A stretch of DNA of 64,000 nucleotides, from assembly GCA_021014325.1 (NCBI GenBank), contig CM037472.1:32078234-32142233 (forward strand). Direction: 5' to 3'. The notes beneath the pieces were generated by a model, which ran no database searches, was not told where the DNA came from, and saw nothing but the letters and a program-made list of their open reading frames with translations. Source of the DNA: Plazaster borealis. Its lineage: Eukaryota; Echinodermata; Asteroidea; Forcipulatida; Labidiasteridae. This document shows positions 1-9,021 of the stretch, in pieces. Position numbers and translations under genes: made by a program. Positions within the stretch are counted from its first letter, which is position 1. Each line of letters begins with the position of its first letter.

Positions 1-364
1 AAATGAACTGTAGACTCTTATTTGGATGACCTTCTGTTCCGATATACCCCGAGATACTAACCAGCCCTTCTTGACGGATTACCTGCTTGAGGCATTTGGC
101 TCTGCTCTGCCCGAAGAGAAACCGAAATGTGGAAACTGTGGATGATGCAATGTGTGTCTGGATGGATTTGGTTCCTGTGCTGTCATCACGTAGTGAGAAT
201 GAGATGTCGGGATGGATCAATGCAAGACCTTCGATACGTCGGCAGACCCGCTCATAGTCTAGAGAATGTGATGTCATCTTCCTCCTGACAGGCATATTAT
301 AAAACACACCATGGACTGTAACAGTGGTCCCAACGCTTGGCCTCTTCCTTGATGCCTCAAATAC
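1..364 (-). CDS. MLH3: MLH3 coding exon 3 (partial, runs off the window)
   Basis: The acceptor TTTCCTTTTCAG lies just right of 364. The exon reads VFEASRKRPSVGTTVTV, then FYNMPVRRK, and on to SGYIGTEGHPNKSLQF at the window edge, matching the end of the MutL ATPase domain and the start of the transducer domain. It stays open to base 1. Confidence 0.92.
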
Positions 365-3048
365 CTGAAAAGGAAACCGATCAACAACTAGAATTGTCAA
401 CGTGCTCCAATAATTTAAGCCTATGAAAATATTTTTCCAATCAATACACATTATTGAAGATATGCTTTGTCCAGGGCCCAATTTCATGGCTCTACTTACC
501 AGGAAAATCTGCGCTTACAACCCATAGAATTATGTCCTTTACAGGGCACCGTAAGTGCAGAATTCTGCAGTGAGCTGAGCCAAGACATTGGACCCTACAA
601 TGTGCTATCTTCTTGAAAGTTATCATACCAGTTTGGGCCAGCGCGTAGACCATTACACAAAGCAATTGGTAAACATCAAAGACCTACTTTGCATATTGAT
701 CACATGCCCGTGTTACACACTGGTAGAAAAATGACATTGTGAATTACATTTTCCAAACTGGTAGAAGCCAGATTTCAAGCTAATCTGATTGAATTCAAAC
801 TTCTATAAGCAACTTCAGTCATGAAGCAGCCAAGCAGGGTCCCATCTCTGCAACCGATAATCTGTGGAATTATATTTTCAAGTTTGTTGGTTTTTAATTT
901 TATACCCCAAAATTCCAAGTTTATGAGAGAATGTTTTGCATGGTTCGATTAGTATCTGTGCAGTTCGGGATACATGCATGGTGTCATACATTCATTGACT
1001 TCAACTGTCTGTTTCATACTACAATTTATTGTTGGTAAAATTTGGTTGCCAATCACTGTGACTGCTCATTTACTTTTGGTGATATTTTGTCATGGACTGG
1101 TTTGTAGCGAAGATAGCATTTGCAGGTTGTTTTTTCCTTTCTCCCTTTTTTTGTTCTCCTTTTATTTTGAGGGGAGGGGGCAGGGAGTGAATGGGATCAC
1201 AGGAATCAACTCCAAACCTGGAATTTCATCTTTGAGAGGGCAAGGCCATGTTCATTTTGCAAAGGGCACTTCCATTGGAAAATGTTAAAGTCTATGGGAA
1301 ACTTTTGAAAGGGCACCAAGGCCAAGACCAGGGCAACAGAGGCCATGGCCTCCGTGGCCTCATTGTAATTCCAGGCCTGCAAAGGCTTTTCACAACAATG
1401 GATCGATATACAACCCCCAAATCATGGAAACTTGACTTGGTCATTATTTGAAGGCATCTTTTACTTTGAATTAAATTGTAAGGTTTGTGTCCCTGAACCC
1501 CACAGTTTGAAGAAAAAAAAGTGAACCATACTGTAAAGATGCCTCAACCACTTCAAGTCGGATGACAGTCTTTTCGCAATATTTTTTTGACAGACTTATG
1601 GCAGACATTTTTGAACACCCGGAACAACTTTGGAATTTCCTTAAAAAAATTTTTGACGTTGATATCCACCCGGATTTTCCAATGTGTAGCATGCACAGGC
1701 ATACACCTACCATGATACACTTTCACTCATACAAAGAGGGACAACAGGTTCTGGAAAACATGCCTTGTAAAATCCCTTTTTTTGGGGGGGGGGGGGTTAT
1801 TGTTTAACCCCAGATTCCAGACCTTTGTTCTATTGTTGTACAAATGTGACAAACAAAAATGGACAGGCTGCCACTATTGTTTGTCATTGTATTTGACACA
1901 ATGAGAGCCTTTGGAGATTCCAGCATGGCAGATTTTCGGCAGTGGCTCATGGCTGATGTTCTGCGAATCACGGCGACTGCCTACTCACACGACAACCTCA
2001 AATGTAATCATGAGAACCTTTGTTGTCTTTCATTGTCAAGTCAGGGTTTCATTGTGCAACGATATTTTCAAAGGAAAACAATTACTCAAGAAGCTCCAAA
2101 AATTCTGACAAATTATATCGCGGGCGGGCACGAACAATTTTTAAGAATACCGCAGGACGTGGTTAAGAGTACCTCAGACTTGCCGGACTGGAAGAGCTTT
2201 GACATGGTGACATCAGACTCCTTGGCCCTGCTGACAATCTCAAGCACTCTAGCAACGTCAATAATGCTAGCTAGAGCCTCTCCTCTGTATCCAAAGTATT
2301 CCAAATGCTCCAGGTCTGCCAGCTTATGGCACTTGCTCGTGGCGTAGCGTTGACCGACAAGGGCAAGCTCATCTTCACTAAGCCCTTTTCCGTTGTCTAT
2401 GACCTGTTTACAAAATAAATTTTAGTGATCATGGGAAACATTTACTCCTTTAATGAAGAACATCTTGACACAATTGGTAAACAAGAACATTTCATTCTCC
2501 TCAAGACGAGCAGAGTGTACTGTTTGATACATCGAGACCACACCGACTCTTTTCAGAGCCAACACTCCTCCAAAAGAGATTTTACACATGGTTGTACCCG
2601 CAAGTTACTATTTATAGTTACTTCTTATTTTCCCCCCCATGCAAAGCTTTAAACACTACATATTTCCATCTGAGTTTTAAATAGCTTTTAATCCAATTTT
2701 ACATTTTCAAAATACTGATCACTCAAATCAGAATCATCCTTTCCCAAGGGAGCATTAAATATAAAAAATTGTGCCCAAATGTAAAAAAAGTATTTTATAT
2801 ATGAAAACAAAGAAGCCATCAGAGAAGAGACTGGGTACAAAGGGGATATGACTGTTAGTGTTAGAGTAAAAGGCTCATATAGATCAAACCTGTATCTTGA
2901 AGTTTGGAACATCAACCCGGATGGCAACACAGGTTGCTCCTGCATCTACACTGTTGAGTAATAGTTCCTCAGCGCACTGGGCAATACTGGGTGTAGCGAT
3001 ACCAGAGCGTAGGCAAGACTGCACCTCTAGTGGCAATAAACGGATCAT
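1..3048 (-). CDS. MLH3: MLH3, DNA mismatch repair protein (5' part, three exons)
   Basis: MutL-homologue ATPase. In known systems MLH3 pairs with MLH1 to form an endonuclease used in meiotic crossover resolution and minor mismatch repair, in the nucleus. Exons on the minus strand are 3048-2890, 2403-2173 and 364-1 (running off the window), joined at phase 0 with AG|GT borders. The joined frame gives 251 residues without a stop. GHKL ATPase motifs are visible in order: motif I around residues 27-37 (EELLLNSVDAG, catalytic-type Glu28 and Mg-binding-type Asn32), motif II DNGKG at 56-60, motif III FGYRGEAL at 90-97, and motif IV GTTV at 142-145 followed by FYNMPVRRK. The start MIRLLPLEVQ matches the N-terminus of animal MLH3 as I recall it, and LFQSGK fits MLH3 better than MLH1, PMS1 or PMS2. 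The endonuclease domain lies outside the window. The next gene is transcribed divergently. Confidence 0.95.
474..595. repeat. MITE family C copy (in MLH3 intron 2)
   Basis: About 120 bp with imperfect terminal inverted repeats GGGCCCAATTTCATGGCTC and the complement of GAGCCAAGACATTGGACCC. Two more copies lie at 37930-38046 and 46600-46714. It is small, non-coding and inverted-repeat bounded, hence a MITE call. The remainder of this intron, to 2172, shows nothing else I can name. Confidence 0.6.
2173..2403 (-). CDS. MLH3: MLH3 coding exon 2
   Basis: 231 nt, 77 codons, after an acceptor ending AAACAG (2409-2404) and before a donor GTACTC. It encodes VIDNGKGL through LFQSGKSE, including motifs II and III. 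Reading past 2173 soon leaves similarity and meets a stop, which supports the donor. Confidence 0.93.
2890..3048 (-). CDS. MLH3: MLH3 coding exon 1
   Basis: 159 nt, 53 codons, from the ATG at 3048-3046 to CAG before the donor GT at 2889-2888. It holds ATPase motif I. It ends at phase 0. Confidence 0.93.
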
Positions 3049-4025
3049 GATGTCATCTCAGATGATGATTCAGTCGATTGGTGTAACTGTAAAATTCATT
3101 CTAAATGAACATGTTCTGAAATTGGTATGAAAGAAAAATAAACAAATTTAACAAAATTACAATAAAAAGTCATCCCTAGTTGGACGCCCATCCCACCACA
3201 AATTAATGTACAAACCCATTTTCCTCAGAATGATGTCATCACTCATCAGATGTTTTGGATGTTGACAAATTTTGCACTGGAAGGGTATCAAATACAATGG
3301 CAATTTACATAATTTTAACATGAGGTTAGAGACTTTTATTGTTTTTGAAAATGAGTACATCACAAAAACTGAATTTGTCATTTCCTTTCCTCTTAAAACA
3401 ATTCAGAATCAAGCAATAAATCTTTTATAGACATTTGTTTTCCTTCATAAAAATCCAATTTCTTTACTCACTTTACTAATCCTATCAATGATATCTAAAT
3501 AGTACAAGTTAATTTTAAAATACTTATTGAAGAAAAATAAAGCGCAAAAGTTTTGGCAAAACTAAACAATAGGCCTAATGTGCAATCAGCAAAAGAAAAT
3601 TAATTAAAAGATATCATGTGATCAAGTTAAAAACAAAATTATAAATTATTTTATAATTTCTTAAATGAACATTTTACAAAGTACAAAATCTAAAACAAAT
3701 AAAATGAATTAATATTAAAATCCTTAATTAAATTTTTAAAAAGTTAACATTTTGAAAGAGGTAAGTCAAAGTGGTACACAAAAACAACAATTGTTTGAAC
3801 ATTATTCCGGATTTATTTGTTATTCAGGAATAAAATAAGTCTGTCCATGGGGCAACTTTGCCAGGGGCGAATTTACAGTGGACACTTTTGCTAGAGGAGA
3901 CGACTTGGTATATACGTGGGAACTTTGTAGGGGCGACTTTTGTGCGCTAGGATGGGGGGGCGAGAGACTGTCCTTTGGCATTTATAAACAGATCAGAAAT
4001 TAATTATTTAGAAGTAGGCAGAAGG
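3049..4025. other. Intergenic, upstream of MLH3
   Basis: AT-rich and without a supported gene, RNA or named repeat. It must contain the MLH3 5' UTR and core promoter, but no TATA box or initiator stands out at a convincing distance from 3048. Confidence 0.5.
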
Positions 4026-4204
4026 TAGCCCACTTTGATGAGCTGTAATGGATCTCTTTCAAAATCGGTCTCATAACACTCACCATCAGTGTTATGAAAC
4101 CGATCATGGAGGAAGGAAGAGACCGATACAGCTCATCAGTCAGTGGGCTAGGACTATCACTAGCCCTGGTAGGACGTCAGTCAGTGCCACTGCACTGACG
4201 TCCT
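4026..4204. repeat. Cluster of three foldbacks
   Basis: 4026-4150 is one long imperfect hairpin: outer arms TAGCCCACT / AGTGGGCTA, middle arms GATGAGCTGTA / TACAGCTCATC, inner arms TCATAACACT / AGTGTTATGA around a 7-nt loop. 4145-4166 (GGGCTAGGACTATC onward) is a second hairpin, and 4171-4204 a third with arms AGGACGTCAGT / ACTGACGTCCT. It may be a MITE-like insertion or a transcribed structured RNA. Confidence 0.65.
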
Positions 4205-4879
4205 GGGTATAAAGATCCTTTACAATGCGAACAAAATTTTGAGTAACATTTTAAAATATTTTTACCTAATTTGAGAAGCTGAAACTCCATTCACTTATTC
4301 TTGGTGCCTTTAATTACACTTTTGCTGAGTTCAAAACCTATCAAATACATCCATGAATGACATTATTTCCGAAAATAAGTCCAAGTTGTGCACTGGCGCT
4401 GTGACTCCGTCGTGTTGCCGCCCGGAAGAAAAAGCGTTCAGTGTAACGGGTTAGACAGCGCCCTCTTTTGTGGACTTGGTTCCATGTCAGTTGAGGTTGT
4501 CGCAACGAATGCGTCAATTTCCATTTTATTTTCACAATAATGTCATCCAAGGATAAAATTGGCAATTCTGAATAGAGCAGGCGTAAGGTTCAGGACACAA
4601 GGAACATGTGAGTCACGTTTCAGCTTCCTCAAAAAGGTAAAAATATGATAAAAAATGGTTATAAATTTTGTTGCAATGCCTGAGGACCTTTATACCCTGG
4701 ACTCCGTCGCGTTGTATGCAACGGAGGAGTCCAACCTGGGCTAGGACTATCACTAGGTCATGTATGTAGGTAGAACCAGAAGGATGTCACTTGTCAGATC
4801 ATGGACATGGATGGTCACTCAGATCAGAAGAAAGAGAATCCGGATATTCAAATAAAAATCACATCCAAAGTTTAACAAT

Positions 4880-5236
4880 AATTACCACTACCACCACTTG
4901 TTTCCATTTTTCCATTATCGATTCGTAGGGTAAGGCCTCGTACCGTATATCTCATCTGACAACAGTAAACACAGTTCGATGTTTCCCTCTTTTTTTCTGC
5001 TTGCGCTCGAACTTTTCATAGGCCTAAGTCTATTTAAATATGGCCGCCCACTTGAAGTGCGCCCTCTACTGCGCATGATGAGGTCACACAGCGCGGTCAA
5101 ATTGTTTACTGTTTCCAGGATACATCATTATGCGCAGCCGTCCCGTCGTGCATTCCAGTGCGTTGAAAATGATAATGTTGTCAAAAATTGCAGGAAATCT
5201 TTATCAATGTGATACGTAGTCATCCATAGCGTAGAG
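4880..5236 (+). promoter_or_regulatory. ZC2HC1C: Probable ZC2HC1C promoter and 5' UTR exon
   Basis: A locally GC- and CpG-richer island in AT-rich DNA, with an ATGGCCGCC (YY1-like) motif near 5039 and TGCGCATG (NRF1-like half-site) near 5070. A good donor, GAG|GTACGT, lies at 5236/5237, and an acceptor TTTTTCAG lies at 7085 just before the ZC2HC1C start. A non-coding first exon ending at 5236 is inferred. No transcript evidence is available. Confidence 0.35.
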
Positions 5237-7085
5237 GTACGTATTTGTTTGTCGTTATTTTGTCACTCATAAATTGTAAGCATGCACTGAATGGACATGA
5301 AAGCTGCAAATGTTTTCTCCGTTTTGTTTGATTTGGAATTGTATCGGTGTAGACTGTAGTTCAACTAAACTTGCCTTTTTCACATCGCATGTTTTGAAAC
5401 CGGCTGGCTGGCTGGCGTGCTGGCCGAGGGAATTTAAAGGAACGTTACAGAACTGGTAATTAAAACTTTCTTTATGATCTCAGATTTACATAAAACTTGC
5501 ACGGTCTAATGATGATGATAGTAGAAGACATCCCTAGAAATATTTCTGTCTGAAATGCCAGATAGGGGGCCTATTTGATGAGAAATAAATAAAACTAATT
5601 TCCGATTGGAGTTTATCGCTCATATTATCATAAAATATGAGCGTTTTATGCATGTGTGTAAAATGTGTAATCGGTTTTTCACTATTTTCTCGTGACCCAG
5701 ATGGCCGATCGATCTCAAACTTCTACATGTTTGTCAGTTTATGTATGGTGGATTATATAAAGTGCTTACACTGCCAGTTAGCAAAAAACAATTCTGTATG
5801 TTCCTTTAAACATATCAGACGGGTACGGCCGTTTTGCGACTTGATACGGCAGTATACTGCCAGCTCAGGATCATGATTGTGTACCCCTAGTCCTAGTAGA
5901 ACTATTGAGTTCGTTCCGCTATACTTCGGAATATAGATTGAACCCCTCACTTCAGTCAGAATAGTATGAACCTCATCTTCGGAGATAAATGATTGATTGT
6001 GTATCTTTTTTAGCCTTTGCAGTATGATACTGGCACTACTGGTTGCGGCATAGGTTTTTTTATTGTCTATACCGAGTGAAAGATTCAAAGTCGTAGATTA
6101 ATTGAGGTTTTCCATTTCTTTAATTATTACATAATACTAACTAACGTTTAGTTAGTTTTTCTTTCATTTAATTTTTTGTTAATAATGTTTGTTGATTTGA
6201 ATTTGTGAACAGCCACACTTTTTGTTACAAAGACTATTGTTCAGAGGAATATAATGTCTTTGGTGGTGGGCAGCCATTTTTACTGTAGTGAGTGCAAGGC
6301 CAGGAGAATCGAAGATACACAATAAGCACCTTCATGATTATCTTGTTCAAGGTGGGCAGATTTTTTTACTTTGAACATGCATTGCCATCTGCGGCCCGGC
6401 GCTTGAACGCACCTTCCAGACACATGCATGAAGTTCTAGCACTGAGTTACAGGCAGCAATGGGTGTTTGAAAGGAACAATCTGCCCTTTGCACATAACAT
6501 GATATTACCAGTGCTTATTAAATAACTAGATACTAATTAGGTTTGCAAAGATTTTGTAGCAAAAACTTCATCAGATACAATGAAGAAAACCATGGTTGAA
6601 GTTGAGATACAAATAATTTGGGAAATAAACTTATATCGGTTTTCACACTGAGTGTTGTTCATATTAACACTAGAAAAAAGGGACATCCTAAAATATGTAC
6701 CCATGATGTGGCTGTGCACATATTCATGAATACATTAACCTTTAAGATTACTCGCACATTTGTGTTTTATTTCACTTAAATGGAACAATGAATCATATTG
6801 AATGTCACAAAAACTAAAACTTCTTGGTTCTTGCTGTGACCAGTGACTTGACATCAATAATGTGTGTATGTATGTGTGTGTGCTTAACAATTGCATTTTT
6901 GATGTTGATTTTTACCTCATAAGTTACAATTTTTTCAGAATGTTGTTATTGATCCACCACAGTCTTTTTGTTTTAAGTAAACCTGTTAACACTAAAAACT
7001 TGCATCAATCTGTTTTAAAACTCAAATTTTACCATAACGAGACTTAAAATATCACAGTTATTACCTCACTTTGCCTATTTTTCAG
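5237..7085. other. Probable 5' UTR intron of ZC2HC1C
   Basis: No supported gene. A 111-codon minus-strand open frame (5753-6088) sits where ACYP1 lies in vertebrates, but its translation does not resemble acylphosphatase. The rest is AT-rich without recognised repeats. Confidence 0.4.
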
Positions 7086-7088
7086 AAA

Positions 7089-7112
7089 ATGTTTCCTGAC
7101 ATGCAATTTTAA
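7089..7112 (+). other. Upstream ORF in the ZC2HC1C leader
   Basis: Seven codons plus stop (MFPDMQF) begin three bases after the inferred splice acceptor at 7085 and end 31 bases before the main ATG. The context AAAATGT is moderate. If the 5' UTR splice is right, ribosomes meet this ORF first, so it could dampen translation of the main frame. Confidence 0.4.
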
Positions 7113-7143
7113 CTGAACACCTGTTTTAAATTGATTGTGAGAT

Positions 7144-9021
7144 ATGGCAGACATACACCCCTACTCCTACCCCTCAAAGGGTACAACACGACGTACTGCT
7201 TCTTCACATATCCCCAAACCTGTGAGCAAACTCAAGCAAGAACAGATGAGACGGAATCTTAGTGCCCCCGAGCCATCTCGACTTCTCCTGATGCAGAATA
7301 GATACCAAAATCAGCTGCTTCGTGAGAAAGAGGCCAAAATGATCAAAATGTATCAACAGAACCAGGAGGCAGCCATTGAGCGGGTCGTTGGATCAGGCAA
7401 CAAGCGTGGCGGTATGGTCAGAGACTTCTTCAAGGAACGTCGGGAGATAGAGCAGGCAGACTCTGATCCTCCTTTGGACAGAACTCTACATTTCCAACAG
7501 AAGAAGCGTCAGAGCAAAGGTGAACAGGCGTGGAGAGCAGAGGAAGAGAAAGAGAGGAGGTTACATGAGATGAGGCGAGCTAACAGTGAGAGACAGCTGT
7601 CACAGAAGAAGATGGAAGGGTATAGTCGATCCCAACCCCTTGCTCCCATCAGAAAGGGCCAATCACAAAGCATGAAAGACATGCACAGAACATCAAACCA
7701 AGACGAGTTCTATGAAGCAACAGATAATTTAAGGCATTACAACAAAGAAGATTTCAGCCCTCAAGGACATCAGCCCCGTCCTCCTGTTGGTGGACAAATG
7801 TCAAACAAACTGAAAGCAAAACCTCCTAAGGGCAACAAAGTTCCAAAGGCCAATATGAAAATAAAGTGGGAGTCCCCATCTTCATTCTCAGGTGATGAAG
7901 ATGAGGATGAATTACCTATCCCTGCCAAGAAATCATCACCCCTAAAACAGAGGAACAAAACCAGACCTCAAGTCAAACCAGATTGGGCACCTCCAGAAGA
8001 GGTGACACACTTTGATGGGGAAGGAGATACAGCTCACAACCCAACAAATCAAATAAAACAACCAGTTAAACCCAAACAGTCAAAACCCAAAGCCAAGCCT
8101 AAACCAGAGTGGAAGCCTCCAGTTTCCTACTCATCAGATGATGAAGACAAATTAAATCACACTTCAAGCCCAAATTTTCCCCAAGCTGCACAAATCAAGA
8201 GAAAACCCAATAATCCACAAAAGAGAGCAAAGGGAAACACAGACTTTCAAAAATGGCAACTTGAACGAGACCTTGAGCGCGCCAACAGGTTGGAAAGTTA
8301 CCAACAGGGTATGGAGAGTCAAAGGCAACCTGAGGTGGACCATCAATATGATTTTGAAATGAAAGAACAAAAGGCCAGACAAAAACAACGTCAGAAGGAG
8401 CTTGACGACATGGAGGAACAGAACAGATACATGAGAGAACTCGAGGAAAAAATTACCCAAAAACAAAGTGAGCTATCCCAATATGATAATAAATCAGACA
8501 TTGGTAACTCCCCACGACAACCCAAGCTCAAATCAAAGAACAGTGAAAAACAACATCTCTCAAAGCATGATTCTTACTCACGGAACCAGTCCGGGTTGTC
8601 GGATGGCAGCACACCTTATAACGACATGAGTTCAGTAACGCCAAGTGAACATGTCATTACGAAACCAGTGAAGGTACAACCAAAGGCAAAGCCCAAACCA
8701 AAACAACGCCAGCCAAAGCAAGAACCACAACCAGTGCCCATGCCTGAGTATAATGATGAGCCGACAACTAAGACTTCAGGAGTTGATTTCTATTTAGAAG
8801 AGGCTGAAACATCAGCAGATGCTAGGGCGGACTTGAATCTCCAAGAATGTCCTATTTGTGGGAGAAACTTCAATGTAGACAGACTTGCCAAGCATGCCAA
8901 GGTTTGTAAAAAGGCAGCCACAAAGAAACCTAGGAAGGTGTTCGATTCAAGAAAGCACCGAGCTGAAGGAACAGATCTTGATAACTATCAGCCTTCAGAA
9001 AAGGACAGAAACTACAAACAG
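7144..9021 (+). CDS. ZC2HC1C: ZC2HC1C coding exon 1
   Basis: 626 codons. The ATG at 7144 follows the last upstream stop and begins MADIHPYSYPSKGTTRR. The exon carries finger 1 and ends NYKQ before donor GTGAGT at 9022. Read-through past the donor gives hydrophobic, intron-like residues and a stop at 9159. Confidence 0.92.

Noticed and set aside
5753..6088. 111-codon minus-strand open frame between MLH3 and ZC2HC1C, in the ACYP1 position
   Set aside because: The translation has none of the acylphosphatase signature (no GxVQGVxFR-like motif), and no splice or start context supports it.
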